Below, one piece after another: positions 27,098 through 35,739 of a DNA stretch of 64,000 bases. The notes under the pieces are model-generated. The model searched no databases. It saw nothing but the letters and a program-made list of their open reading frames with translations, and was not told where the DNA came from. The position numbers and the translations under genes are program-made. How positions within the stretch are numbered: the first letter of the stretch is position 1; each line of letters begins with the position of its first letter. The stretch is from an uncultured Altererythrobacter sp. (GTDB lineage: Bacteria; Pseudomonadota; Alphaproteobacteria; Sphingomonadales; Sphingomonadaceae), in assembly GCA_946886565.1 (NCBI GenBank), contig CAMPIX010000007.1, positions 88,548 to 152,547 of the forward strand, written 5' to 3'.

Positions 27098-28410
27098 TGG
27101 CGACGGCGACGAGGCCCACGCTCGATCCGGCCGAGGCATTCGCGGTGATCGATCCCAGGAGCTACGCCGAGTGGGATCCGCTGCTCGACCTGTTCGACAC
27201 CTTGCGGGAGAAGAAGCCGGTCGCCTGGGTCGAGGGGCCAGCCGATGAGACGGGCGCACGGGTGCACCCGCCGTTCTGGCTGGTCACCCGCTACGACGAC
27301 GTGATGCGCGTGTCGAAGGACAACGCGACCTTCCTCAACCACCCGCAGACGGTGGTCTTCTCGCTCACCGAGGGGATCGAGTTCGCGAAACACCTCACCG
27401 GCGGCAGCCCGCACATGGTCGCGAGCCTCGTCACCTTCGACGCGCCGATCCACATGAAGTACCGCAAGCTGACGCAGGAATGGTTCATGCCCAAGAACCT
27501 GCGCGGGATCGAGGACGAGATTCGCGCGATCGCGCAGGCGGCGGTGCAGCGGCTGGTCGATGCAGCGCCGGAGTGCGATTTCTGCAAGGTCGTCTCGCAG
27601 CCCTATCCGCTGCACGTGGTGATGCAGATTCTCGGCGTGCCCGAGGCGGACGAGCCGCGCATGCTCATGCTCACCCAGCAGATGTTCGGCGGGCAGGACG
27701 AGGAGCTCAATCGCTCGGGAATGGCAGAGCTGACGCAGGATCAGATCATCCAGCTCGTCGCCGGCGCGGTGAAGGACTTCGAGGCTTACTTCGCCGGCCT
27801 CACCGCGGAAAAGCGCGCCCACCCCACCGGCGACGTCGCGAGCACCATCGCCAACGCGGTGATCGACGGCGAGCCGCTCAACGACCGCGATATGATGGGC
27901 TACTACATCATCGTCGCCGCCGCCGGGCACGACACGACTTCGGCGAGCACCGCGGGCGCGATGCTGGCGCTGGCGCGCGATCCCGAGCAGTTCGCACGGG
28001 TCCGCGCCGACCGCTCGCTGCTGCCCGGCATCGTCGAGGAGGCGATCCGCTGGACCAGCCCGGTGCAGCACTTCATGCGCACCGCGGCCGCAGACACCGA
28101 GCTGGGCGGGCAGCGCATCGCCAAAGGCGACTGGCTGATGATCAACTACGTCGCCGCCAATCACGACCCCGCCCAGTTCGACGACCCGCGCCGGTTCGAC
28201 GCCGCGCGCAGCCCCAACCGCCACCTCGCCTTCGGCGCGGGTGCGCACCAGTGCCTCGGCCTCCACCTCGCGCGGCTCGAGATGCGGATCCTGTTCGAGA
28301 CCCTGCTCGACCGTATCGAATCGGTCGAACTCGCCGGCGAACCGCGACGCGCCAAATCGACCTTCGTCGGCGGGCTCAAGACCCTGCCGCTGCGGTTCAA
28401 GGCGGCCTGA
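27097..28410 (+). CDS. Cytochrome P450 (class I, soluble)
   Basis: 437 residues with all P450 landmarks: I-helix AAGHDTTSAST near residue 275, the ExxR motif in EEAIRWTSP, and the heme loop FGAGAHQCLGLHLAR with the Cys thiolate near residue 386. There is no membrane anchor. It is unlike the CYP153 at the window start and lacks its GPYW block. ATG at 27097 shares its A with the stop of the synthetase (TGATG); a GTG three bases earlier is possible. No ferredoxin gene is adjacent. Its coupling to an acyl-CoA synthetase suggests hydroxylation of a lipid-like acid or its precursor. Confidence 0.93.
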   Translation: MATATRPTLDPAEAFAVIDPRSYAEWDPLLDLFDTLREKKPVAWVEGPADETGARVHPPFWLVTRYDDVMRVSKDNATFLNHPQTVVFSLTEGIEFAKHLTGGSPHMVASLVTFDAPIHMKYRKLTQEWFMPKNLRGIEDEIRAIAQAAVQRLVDAAPECDFCKVVSQPYPLHVVMQILGVPEADEPRMLMLTQQMFGGQDEELNRSGMAELTQDQIIQLVAGAVKDFEAYFAGLTAEKRAHPTGDVASTIANAVIDGEPLNDRDMMGYYIIVAAAGHDTTSASTAGAMLALARDPEQFARVRADRSLLPGIVEEAIRWTSPVQHFMRTAAADTELGGQRIAKGDWLMINYVAANHDPAQFDDPRRFDAARSPNRHLAFGAGAHQCLGLHLARLEMRILFETLLDRIESVELAGEPRRAKSTFVGGLKTLPLRFKAA

Positions 28411-28490
28411 TTCGCGCCTCCGGTCCGTGGCCCGCCGTGTGCGCGGCGGGAGACATGGACCGGTTGTTACACTGTTCTGGAGCAAAAAGG

Positions 28491-28583
28491 TCGCCTTGCG
28501 CCAAACCGCGTCGCCTTGCGGGCGGAAAGCGTCGCCTTGCGCGCCAGAAGCGTCATCTTGCGCGGTCCGGCCGTCACCTTGCG
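28491..28583. repeat. Degenerate tandem array with 21-bp period (five copies)
   Basis: The core TCGCCTTGCG occurs at 28491, 28511 and 28532, then as TCATCTTGCG at 28553 and TCACCTTGCG at 28574. Spacings are 20, 21, 21 and 21 bp, i.e. two helical turns. A related TCACCTGTCA sits at 28616, another 42 bp on. The array lies in the 394-bp gap between the convergent P450 and galU genes, where no other gene is seen. It could be protein-binding sites, a decayed minisatellite, or part of a small minus-strand ORF. Confidence 0.8.
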
Positions 28584-28804
28584 CCAGCCTGCAGAGCAGC
28601 GCGCGTCCACGATCTTCACCTGTCAAAGAGCCGACGCGAAGCTAGCAGACGCGCGGGGGTGTAGGAAAATCGTTCGAACGACGCGCTATCCGCTGGACGA
28701 TGGAGGGGAACGCGAGAGCCGAGAAGCCGTGGCAGTGCGCGCAGCGGCCGGTACCCTTCCATCCCGCCTGCGGCGGCGATCCCGCTCCGCCGTGCCCGGG
28801 AGAA

Positions 28805-29704
28805 TTACCGCCCCAGCAACCTTTCCGCCATCGCGCGCACCTCGGCCCCCATGTCCTCGCGCTCCAGCGCCAGCGCGAGGGTGGCTTCGACGAAGCCGGT
28901 CTTGCTGCCGCAGTCGAAGCGGCGGCCGGCGAAGGTGACTGCGTGGAACGGCTGGGTGCCGATCATCCGCGCCATCGCGTCGGTCAACTGGATCTCGCCG
29001 CCCGCGCCTTTCCCCTGGTCCTCGAGCGTGCGCATGACCTCGGGCTGGAGGATGTAGCGGCCCGAGATGATCTTGTTCGAGGGCGCCCGATCGACCGGGG
29101 GCTTTTCGACCAGCCCGCGCACCTCCGTCAGTGCGCCGTTTTCCGCGCCAGGATCGATCACGCCGTAGCTCGAGACATCCTCGCGCGGGATCTCGAGCAC
29201 GCTGATGAGATTGCCGCCGACTGCCTCGTAGGCCTCGACCATCTGCTTCATGCAGCCGGTCCCGCCGCCGGCGTCGCCGCCTACTCGGGGCACCATGAGC
29301 TCGTCGGGCAGGAGAATCGCGAAGGGCTCGTCGCCGACGATCGCGCGCGCGCACCAGATCGCGTGCCCCAGGCCGAGCGGGACCTGCTGACGCACCGTGA
29401 TGACGTCGCCGGGAGTGAAGCGCGTCGGCTCGAGAATGGCGAGGTCCTTGCCGCGCTCGCCCATGGTCGTCTCGAGCTCGTAGGCGACGTCGAAATGCTC
29501 GACGATCGCGGTCTTGCCGCGCCCGGTGACGAAGATCATCTGCTCGATTCCCGCCTCGCGCGCCTCGTCCACCGCGTACTGGATCAGCGGTCGGTCGACG
29601 ATCGGCAGCAGTTCCTTGGGGATCGCCTTGGTCGCGGGGAGGAAGCGGGTGCCGAGCCCGGCGACGGGGAACACGGCTTTTCTGATCGGTTTGCGGATGG
29701 TCAT
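28805..29704 (-). CDS. galU: UTP-glucose-1-phosphate uridylyltransferase
   Basis: 299 residues; makes UDP-glucose for envelope polysaccharides. The nucleotide-binding signature GLGTRFLPATKAIPKE lies near residues 16-31, and later blocks VDRPLIQYAVDEA, GLGHAIWCA and LLPDELM are all normal for GalU. Upstream on the minus strand, TTGACG (29736-29741) may be a -35 box but the -10 is poor. A galE gene lies at 34.6 kb, so UDP-sugar supply genes are near but not in one operon. Confidence 0.97.
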   Translation of the reverse strand: MTIRKPIRKAVFPVAGLGTRFLPATKAIPKELLPIVDRPLIQYAVDEAREAGIEQMIFVTGRGKTAIVEHFDVAYELETTMGERGKDLAILEPTRFTPGDVITVRQQVPLGLGHAIWCARAIVGDEPFAILLPDELMVPRVGGDAGGGTGCMKQMVEAYEAVGGNLISVLEIPREDVSSYGVIDPGAENGALTEVRGLVEKPPVDRAPSNKIISGRYILQPEVMRTLEDQGKGAGGEIQLTDAMARMIGTQPFHAVTFAGRRFDCGSKTGFVEATLALALEREDMGAEVRAMAERLLGR

Positions 29705-29746
29705 GGAAAATGTGGTTTGCAGGCCGTGGTGAATGCGTCAACGCAG

Positions 29747-29973
29747 GATTGGCTCGCGCAGAGCCCGCAGGGGAGCAGAGATCGCGGAGGGAGTCCTTTC
29801 GCGCTAAGACGGGAAGACGACATGCCGCGCCGAAGCCGCATTCCCTGCAAGCGCGACACACGAAGATTGAATGCGCCGCCGCCGCGGGCCGGACAATTTC
29901 GGGCCTCGGCGTCTTCGCGCGCAAAAAATCCTCTGCGCCCTCTGCTCCTCTGCGGCCTCCGCGTGAACCAATC
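29747..29973. repeat. Palindromic intergenic repeat element, family A, copy 1
   Basis: About 227 bp whose ends are long imperfect inverted repeats: GATTGGCTCGCGCAGAG on the left and, on the other strand from the right end, GATTGGTTCACGCGGAG. Both arms continue with a GCAG-rich track of about 10-bp pulse (GGAGCAGAG). The centre carries a CCGAAGCCGCATTCCCTGCA motif shared with the other copies. It fills the 335-bp gap between galU and the UPF0262 gene and encodes nothing recognisable. Confidence 0.75.
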
Positions 29974-30039
29974 TTCCTGGCGTTCCGCCCCCAACAGCAC
30001 TTGCCCCCGCCCCTTCGCATCTGCGAAAGCGGCGCGACC

Positions 30040-30534
30040 ATGCCTGCCGCTGACGACACCTGGCGCATCGCCCATATCGCGCTCGATCAGGACACGATCC
30101 TGTGGCGCAACGCCGATGTCGAGCAGGAGCGGCGCGTCGCGATCTACGATCTGATCGAGGAGAACCGCTTCAAGCCGCTGCGCGCGGTCGAGAAGGGGCA
30201 CGACGGGCCGTATCGCCTCGCGCTCTCGGTGCGCGACGGGCGGCTCGCGATGGAAATTCGCGACCTGGACGAAGCCCCGGTCGAAACGCTGGTACTCGGG
30301 CTTGCGCGTTTCCGCCGGCCGATCCGCGAATACTTCGCGATCTGCGACAGTTATTATCAGGCGATCCGCAAGGCGACCCCGGCCGAGATCGAGACGATCG
30401 ACATGGCGCGGCGGGGCATCCACAACAATGCCGCCGAGCTTCTGCTCGAGCGGCTCGAGGGCAAGGTCGAGACCGACTTCGCGACCGCGCGGCGGCTGTT
30501 CACGCTGATCTGCGTGCTGCATATCAAGGGCTGA
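30040..30534 (+). CDS. UPF0262 family protein
   Basis: 164 residues of a conserved alphaproteobacterial family of unknown function. Recognisable stretches are ERRVAIYDLIEENRFKP near residue 30, VLGLARFRRPIREYF near 88 and DMARRGIHNNAAELL near 125. No signal sequence or membrane segment; probably cytoplasmic. ATG at 30040 follows a GCGAAAGCGGCG region; the upstream frame is open through the repeat but does not look coding. It is followed 10 bp later by the GH25-like gene. Confidence 0.88.
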   Translation: MPAADDTWRIAHIALDQDTILWRNADVEQERRVAIYDLIEENRFKPLRAVEKGHDGPYRLALSVRDGRLAMEIRDLDEAPVETLVLGLARFRRPIREYFAICDSYYQAIRKATPAEIETIDMARRGIHNNAAELLLERLEGKVETDFATARRLFTLICVLHIKG

Positions 30535-30544
30535 CCGGGGAAGC

Positions 30545-31246
30545 ATGGCTCGCAGGGGGAAACGGACCGGATGGCGCGCGCGTGCGCTCGCAGCGCTGCT
30601 GCTCGCAGCGCTCGTCGCAGCCGGCTGGATGTGGTGGGACTTGCAGCACTGGCGGCCAGACGAGGCGAAGTTCCCCGACCAGGGTGTCGAGGTCGGCGCG
30701 GCCGACGGCGCGGTCAATTTTCGCACCCTGCGCGCGACCGGCGCGAGCTTCGCCTATCTCGACGCGAGCGACGGCGCAGCGGTGCAGGACGCACGCTTCG
30801 GACGCAACCTCGCGGCGGCGCGCGAAGCGGGGCTGCAGGTCGGCGCGGTTCACCGCTTCGATCCGTGCACGATGGCGGGCGAGCAGTCGGCCAACTTCGT
30901 CACCATGGTCCCGCGCGATCCCGCGCTGTTGCCGCCCGCAATCGAGCTCTCGCGCACGGCTGACGACTGCGCCGAGCACGTGGGCGACGCGGCGGTCGAA
31001 AGCGAGCTGATGACGCTGATCAACCAGATCGAGATGCACGCCGGAAAGCCGGTGATCCTCAAGATCGATCCGGGTTTCGAGGACCGCTATCACCTCGCCG
31101 GGCTGTTCGAACGCAACCTCTGGCTCACCCGCACCCGCTTCGAACCGACCTACGCCGGCCGCCCCTGGCTCCTGTGGACCGCCAACACAGCGCTGCGCAC
31201 CGCCGCGAGCGAGGAGCCATTGCGCTGGGTGGTGGCGCGGCCCTAG
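30545..31246 (+). CDS. GH25 lysozyme-like membrane-anchored protein, catalytic acids apparently missing
   Basis: 233 residues. A basic N-terminus and one membrane segment (about 14-31) are followed by a GH25-like TIM-barrel pattern: FPDQGVEVGAADGAVNF, ASFAYLDASDGA, RFGRNLAAAREAGLQVGAVH and a C-terminal GRPWLLWT. GH25 muramidases use an Asp on the first strand and a D-x-E on a later one. Here the first site reads GVEVG and the second PPAIEL (residues 131-136), so the two aspartates are replaced. The protein may bind peptidoglycan without cutting it. The family call is by pattern and moderately sure. Confidence 0.75.
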   Translation: MARRGKRTGWRARALAALLLAALVAAGWMWWDLQHWRPDEAKFPDQGVEVGAADGAVNFRTLRATGASFAYLDASDGAAVQDARFGRNLAAAREAGLQVGAVHRFDPCTMAGEQSANFVTMVPRDPALLPPAIELSRTADDCAEHVGDAAVESELMTLINQIEMHAGKPVILKIDPGFEDRYHLAGLFERNLWLTRTRFEPTYAGRPWLLWTANTALRTAASEEPLRWVVARP

Positions 31247-31298
31247 CCCTCCTCGAGCGCGGGCGCCTTTCAGCATTCATGATGCGCTCTGAGATGCG

Positions 31299-31470
31299 AG
31301 GTTTTGGTTCGCGCAGAGAACGCAGAGTGAGCAGAGGTCGCGGAGGTGTCAGACCTGCGGCGAAGCCGCACTGCAATTGCATACGTCATAATCGAGTTAG
31401 GCCGCCTTTGGCGGCAAACCTACTCTGCGGCCTCTGCTCCTCTGCGTTCTCTGCGTGAACCAAAAAACCT
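31299..31470. repeat. Palindromic intergenic repeat element, family A, copy 2
   Basis: 172 bp with terminal inverted repeats of about 45 bp: AGGTTTTGGTTCGCGCAGAG at the left and, from the right on the other strand, AGGTTTTTTGGTTCACGCAG. Both continue AGAACGCAGAG and GAGCAGAGG. The interior has GCGGCGAAGCCGC and GCCGCCTTTGGCGGC hairpins. It fills the 293-bp gap between the GH25-like gene and cdd and is the cleanest of three related copies in the window. Confidence 0.8.
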
Positions 31471-31539
31471 CCGGTCTCCGCGCCTCGGTAAGAAACAATC
31501 GTCTCGCATCTCGGGACCGGACGCGGTAGCGAACCCCAT

Positions 31540-31944
31540 ATGACCGACGCCGACCTGATCGCCGCCGCCCGCGCCGCGGCCGAAAGCTCATACTCGCCTT
31601 ACTCGAATTTCCCTGTGGGCGCGGCGTTGCGCTTTGCCGACGGCAGTGTGGTGACGGGCACCAATATCGAGAACGCCAGCTACGGCCTGGCGCTTTGCGC
31701 CGAGACGGTGGCGGTGGCGAAGGCGATGGCCGAGGGGGTTCGCGGCGGACTCGAGGCGATCGCTGTGGTCGGGCCGGGTTCGGAGCCGATCACCCCGTGC
31801 GGCCGCTGCCGCCAAGTTCTCAACGAACTCGCCGCGCTCGGCGGCACCGATCCCGAGGTGTTGTGCGTGGGACCGAACGACGTGCGCCGCACCACGCTTT
31901 CCGCCTTGTTGCCGCAGGCTTTCGGTCCCGCCAGTCTGACGTAG
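31540..31944 (+). CDS. cdd: Cytidine deaminase
   Basis: 134 residues, the short homotetrameric type, converting (deoxy)cytidine to (deoxy)uridine in pyrimidine salvage. Zinc ligands are C53 (in LCAET, with catalytic Glu55) and C87/C90 (in PCGRC). SSYSPYSNFPVGAAL and NIENASYG are the usual substrate blocks. The residue after the catalytic Glu is Thr where many relatives have Arg or Gln. It stands alone after a repeat element; a perfect inverted repeat follows the stop. Confidence 0.95.
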   Translation: MTDADLIAAARAAAESSYSPYSNFPVGAALRFADGSVVTGTNIENASYGLALCAETVAVAKAMAEGVRGGLEAIAVVGPGSEPITPCGRCRQVLNELAALGGTDPEVLCVGPNDVRRTTLSALLPQAFGPASLT

Positions 31945-31973
31945 CGCCCCCTTCCCCCACAGGAAGGGGGCGC
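31944..31973. terminator. Bidirectional hairpin between cdd and the outer-membrane protein gene
   Basis: Perfect 12-bp inverted repeat GCGCCCCCTTCC/GGAAGGGGGCGC with a 6-nt loop (31956-31961), placed between two convergent genes. There is no T-run on either side, so it is a terminator by position and stem strength only. Confidence 0.55.
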
Positions 31974-31979
31974 CGCCAG

Positions 31980-32585
31980 TCAGAAGCGCACGCCGACGCC
32001 CGCGACGACCTGATCGGTCGTCACGTCGCCGAAAGCGCCATCGGCCACGTCTTCGTAGCGCGAGCGGCGATATTCGAGCCGGCCTTCGAACGGGCCGGGC
32101 AGTTGCACCTGCAGGCCGCCGCCGAAGCGCAGGCCGCCCGCGTTTTCTTCGAGTTCGTCGAGCGAGCCCGCGGAGGTGAACGCCTCGGTGTCGAGCGCGG
32201 TGTAACCGACCTTGCCGTAGGCCGCGATGCCCGGCGTCAGCGCAACACCGGCGCGCGCGCCGATGTAGTACTGGCCGTCGGCGTCGAGCCCGTCGCGCGC
32301 GCCGTCGAAGCTGTCGGGGAACTCGGTCGAGCCGCCGCTGGTCGAAAGCTCGCCCTCGATCCCGACGAAGGCGCTGCCGAGGCTGAGGTCGTAGCCCGCG
32401 GCGACGCCGTAAACCGCCGAATCGGCATCGGCGCTGACCGAGCCGTCGGACGATTCGACGTCGATCCCCTCGTAACCGCCGAGGGCGCCCACGTAGAGGC
32501 CGCCGGGTGCGGTGTTGTCCTGCGCCACGGCCGGGGCCGCAACGAGGCCGGCTGCGACCGCCGCCAGCGCGAAAACTCTTTTCAT
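31980..32585 (-). CDS. Outer-membrane beta-barrel protein (opacity/OmpA-barrel type)
   Basis: 201 residues. A clear signal sequence (MKRVFALAAVAAG to AVAQ, about 22 residues) is followed by alternating strands rich in Gly, Tyr and Asp, typical of an eight-stranded porin-like barrel: GLYVGALGGYEGIDV, VYGVAAGYDLSLG, YYIGARAGVAL, GLQVQLPGPFEGRLEYRRSR. It ends with a terminal Phe (VGVGVRF-like), the usual assembly signal. ATG at 32585 is chosen because the signal starts there. Function unknown; many such proteins are structural or adhesive. Confidence 0.88.
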   Translation of the reverse strand: MKRVFALAAVAAGLVAAPAVAQDNTAPGGLYVGALGGYEGIDVESSDGSVSADADSAVYGVAAGYDLSLGSAFVGIEGELSTSGGSTEFPDSFDGARDGLDADGQYYIGARAGVALTPGIAAYGKVGYTALDTEAFTSAGSLDELEENAGGLRFGGGLQVQLPGPFEGRLEYRRSRYEDVADGAFGDVTTDQVVAGVGVRF

Positions 32586-32697
32586 CGTTATGTCCTTTTT
32601 TCGCGTGCATCGAATTGCACGCTCCCGCGATTCCGCGCGGACGGCTTGCCGTGTCATGAACCGCCGGCCCATCCGTCCGTTTGGCGCGACGGACCGT

Positions 32698-33846
32698 TCA
32701 GTCGCCGGTCTCGAACCACTCCAGCAATGCGCCGAGGCAGTCGCGGCCGAGCTGCATGCAGCGCTCGGGCGACCAGTTCTGCTCGGGATCGGGCAGGTCG
32801 TCGTTGTCCTTGTAGGGCATTTCCAGCGTCATCGCGGTGGCGCCGAAGCGGTGCGCGACCTGCGTGGTGCTCATCGACATGTTCGCCGCGCCCGGCTTCG
32901 AGGCGACGTAGCCTTTGGCGCTCTGGAAATCGGGCGTGCGCCGCTCGAGGATCGCGCGGTAGCGGGTGAAGCCGGCGTAGTGGTCGTCGGTCAGCCCCGG
33001 AATGCCCTCGTAGCCGGCGAGAAACACCGCGGGGATCGCCTCGTCGCCGTGGACGTCCATCGCGAAGTCGACCCCGGTTTCGTCCATCGCGCCCAGCAGC
33101 GCGAGCACCTCGGGCGAGTTCTCGGACGTCGGTTCGTCCCACTCGCGGTTGAGGTTCACCCCCTTGGCATTGGTGCGCAGATGGCCGCGGCGCGAACCGT
33201 CGGGGTTGCAGTTGGGCACGACGTGGAAGCGGCACTTCGCCCGCAGCGCGCGCGCCACCGGGTCGGCGGGATCGGTCAGCCGCTCGAGCGCGCCCTCCAT
33301 CCACCATTCGGCCTGGGTCTCGCCCGGGTGCTGGCGCGCGTAGAGCCAGACCTGTTTGTCGCCTTCGCCCATTTCGAGGCAGTCGATCGGCTGCCCGTCG
33401 AGCGTCGTGCCGAGGCGGCGGTAGTCGACCCCCTCGCTCGCCGCGCATTCGGCGACGAGGTCGTGATGGCGCTCCATCGAGTACGGCGCGAAATAGGCGA
33501 ACCAGGCTAGGTCGCTCGCGGGGGTGTAGCGCACGGTGAGCGTGCCGCCGTCTTCGCCCTTGTCGTAAGTGCTCGGCGCGGCCGCCCAGTATTCGCGGTC
33601 CTCGCTCACCCGGCAGTTGTAGTCCGGCCAGCCGAGCGGATAGGCCGAGCTCTCGAGCCCGGTGATCTTGAGCGTGAGTTCGCGCCCGGCCGCGCCGCTG
33701 ACGCGGAAATGGAACCACTGCTTGAACTCGGACAGGTGGTCCTGCCGGATCGCGAGCGTCGCGCTTGCGCCGTCGACCGACAATACCTCGATATTGCCGC
33801 CGTCGAAATTGCCGTCGATGTCGATGCTACTGGCGCTCTTGCTCAC
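32698..33846 (-). CDS. M14-family zinc carboxypeptidase (cytosolic carboxypeptidase-like)
   Basis: 382 residues. An N-terminal beta-sandwich (about 1-120) precedes an M14 domain. The zinc site is H-x-x-E in [12 protein letters not shown], followed by [16 protein letters not shown] and GVNLNREW, then DVHGDE with the third ligand. The catalytic Glu is in [10 protein letters not shown]. These features match the bacterial relatives of cytosolic carboxypeptidases. There is no signal peptide. Start is GTG at 33846 in a 4-bp GTGA overlap with the upstream lipoprotein gene. Substrate unknown. Confidence 0.92.
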   Translation of the reverse strand: MSKSASSIDIDGNFDGGNIEVLSVDGASATLAIRQDHLSEFKQWFHFRVSGAAGRELTLKITGLESSAYPLGWPDYNCRVSEDREYWAAAPSTYDKGEDGGTLTVRYTPASDLAWFAYFAPYSMERHHDLVAECAASEGVDYRRLGTTLDGQPIDCLEMGEGDKQVWLYARQHPGETQAEWWMEGALERLTDPADPVARALRAKCRFHVVPNCNPDGSRRGHLRTNAKGVNLNREWDEPTSENSPEVLALLGAMDETGVDFAMDVHGDEAIPAVFLAGYEGIPGLTDDHYAGFTRYRAILERRTPDFQSAKGYVASKPGAANMSMSTTQVAHRFGATAMTLEMPYKDNDDLPDPEQNWSPERCMQLGRDCLGALLEWFETGD

Positions 33847-34457
33847 TCGGAAACCCTTACTTCGATCGTTTCGCCGTCGTTGCCCGGAAAGTTCCGGAAC
33901 AGCGCGTCTGCCACGGCCGCGGCATTGGCGGAGGTATCGGCATAAGGCGAATTGCCGCTTACCGAAAATTGCGCGCGGCCTTCCCAATATGTCGCGTTGG
34001 TCGACTTGTCACGGATCATCACGCGAACCTCGGTGTCGATCATCTCGCGCGGACCGCCGCCGCCAAGGTTGATCCCGAGCCCGAGGCCGACCCCCGAACC
34101 GTACGACCCGGTCGAGCCGCCGACCCCGACGCTGACCGGCCCGCGCCGCTCGCCGCCGACGCTGCGGTAGCGCTCGACCCACACCTGCGCGACCTGGGTG
34201 GCGGCGGCGCGCGACCCTTCGCGGTAGCCCAGCGACTCGAGCTCGCGCGCAATCGCCTCCTTGTACGGCGCGAGCGCGAGCGAATCGCCTTCGACCCCGG
34301 GGGCCGTCTCGACGAAGATCGTGCCCTGACCGAGCCGCGCGCTCGCGGTGGATTCGACGAACCGCGTGACCTCCACCGGGCCGGTCACGACCGGGGTGGC
34401 GCAGGCGGCGAGCGAGGCGAGCGCCGCACTGGCGATCGCGAACTTGGCAGGCTTCAT
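33843..34457 (-). CDS. DUF4136 domain lipoprotein
   Basis: 204 residues with a lipoprotein signal [19 protein letters not shown]. The mature part has the DUF4136 pattern: [34 protein letters not shown], then a Gly-rich [12 protein letters not shown] linker, and a final strand region [14 protein letters not shown]. This family sits in the periplasm on a lipid anchor; its role is not established. It is coupled to the M14 carboxypeptidase by a 4-bp overlap and is divergent from galE. Confidence 0.85.
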   Translation of the reverse strand: MKPAKFAIASAALASLAACATPVVTGPVEVTRFVESTASARLGQGTIFVETAPGVEGDSLALAPYKEAIARELESLGYREGSRAAATQVAQVWVERYRSVGGERRGPVSVGVGGSTGSYGSGVGLGLGINLGGGGPREMIDTEVRVMIRDKSTNATYWEGRAQFSVSGNSPYADTSANAAAVADALFRNFPGNDGETIEVRVSE

Positions 34458-34586
34458 GGGGCGACTCCTTCTCCACGCGGACGACGCGCGCGCCCGCTTC
34501 GTCTGCACAACGCACGGGCGGGGCCTTGCGTGCCCGCGCGGCCCGCCCGCGAAACGGTTCCTTTACCACGTTTGGACTAACGCCAC

Positions 34587-35642
34587 ATGATGGACAGCAA
34601 GCCACCCGTGCTGGTGACCGGGGGCGCCGGCTATATCGGCAGCCACGCCGTGCTCGCGCTGCTCGACGCCGGCTGGCCGGTGGCGGTGGTCGACGACCTC
34701 TCGACCGGGGTGCGCTTCGCGGTGCCATCCTCGGTGCCGTTCTACCGCGGCGACGTCGCCGATGGCGACCTGCTCGCGCGGATCTTCGCCGAGCAGCGGA
34801 TCGGCGCGGTGATGCATTTCGCCGGCTCGGTGGTGGTGCCCGAATCGGTCGCCGACCCGCTCAAGTACTACGACAACAACACCGCCAAGAGCCGCGCGCT
34901 GATAGCCGCGATCGTCGCGGCTGGCGTGCCGCACATGATCTTCTCGAGCACTGCGGCGACCTACGGGATTCCCGAGGTCTCGCCGGTGACCGAAAGCACG
35001 CCGCAGCACCCGATCAATCCCTACGGCTGGTCGAAGCTGATGACCGAGCGCATGCTCGCCGATGTCGCTGCGGCGCACCCGCTCAACTACTGCGCGCTGC
35101 GTTATTTCAACGTCGCGGGGGCCGATCCGCAGGCGCGGGCCGGGCAATCGACCGCGGGCGCGACGCACCTGATCAAGGTCGCGTGCGAAGCCGCGACCGG
35201 CAAGCGCGGCCATGTCGACGTGTTCGGCACCGATTATGCCACGCCCGACGGCACCGGGGTGCGCGACTACATCCACGTGAGCGATCTCGCCGCGGCGCAC
35301 GTGCTCGCACTCGAGGCGCTGATCGCCGAGCCGGAGCGTTCGCTGACGATGAACTGCGGTTACGGCCGCGGGTTCTCGGTCGACGAAGTGCTCGACGCGG
35401 TCGATCGGGTGACCGGGCGCGCGATCGAGCGCCACTACGGCCCGCGCCGCGCGGGCGACCCCGATTCGCTGGTCTCCGACCCGTCGCGGATCCGCGCGAC
35501 GCTGCCGTGGGAGCCGCGCCACGCCGATCTCGAGCAGATCGTATTCCACGCATTGCAGTGGGAGCGCGTGCTCGGCGAGCAAGTGCTGGGCGACCTTGGG
35601 CGCGGCGAGGAGGCTCCGGAGCGCGCCCGGCCGGCCGCCTGA
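34587..35642 (+). CDS. galE: UDP-glucose 4-epimerase
   Basis: 351 residues, extended short-chain dehydrogenase fold with tightly bound NAD; interconverts UDP-glucose and UDP-galactose. Nucleotide motif TGGAGYIGSH lies at residues 11-20, the catalytic SSTAATYG and YGWSK (Tyr/Lys) near 128-153, and FNVAGADP further on. Two adjacent ATGs (34587, 34590) are possible starts. The length is slightly above usual because of about 20 extra C-terminal residues rich in Glu and Arg. Confidence 0.95.
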   Translation: MMDSKPPVLVTGGAGYIGSHAVLALLDAGWPVAVVDDLSTGVRFAVPSSVPFYRGDVADGDLLARIFAEQRIGAVMHFAGSVVVPESVADPLKYYDNNTAKSRALIAAIVAAGVPHMIFSSTAATYGIPEVSPVTESTPQHPINPYGWSKLMTERMLADVAAAHPLNYCALRYFNVAGADPQARAGQSTAGATHLIKVACEAATGKRGHVDVFGTDYATPDGTGVRDYIHVSDLAAAHVLALEALIAEPERSLTMNCGYGRGFSVDEVLDAVDRVTGRAIERHYGPRRAGDPDSLVSDPSRIRATLPWEPRHADLEQIVFHALQWERVLGEQVLGDLGRGEEAPERARPAA

Positions 35643-35646
35643 GCGC

Positions 35647-35675
35647 TTGACTTTGCCGCCCGCCACCCTTAGGCG
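35647..35675 (+). promoter_or_regulatory. Predicted rpmJ promoter
   Basis: TTGACT (35647-35652), 17-bp spacer and TAGGCG (35670-35675), in the 97-bp gap between galE and rpmJ. The same -35 hexamer and spacing occur before rpoZ. Confidence 0.45.
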
Positions 35676-35739
35676 CGCGGCTTGATTTTGCGGCATCGGG
35701 GGCCATCTCCGGTGCCGATTTCGTTCCCGGGAAAGACCA

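Noticed and set aside
28491..28583. The 21-bp array as a CRISPR
   Set aside because: Repeat cores are only about 10 bp, spacers about 11 bp, the copies are degenerate and no cas gene is present.
31299..31470. Family-A repeat as a complete insertion sequence
   Set aside because: At 172 bp it is far too short to encode a transposase and no flanking direct repeat could be made out.
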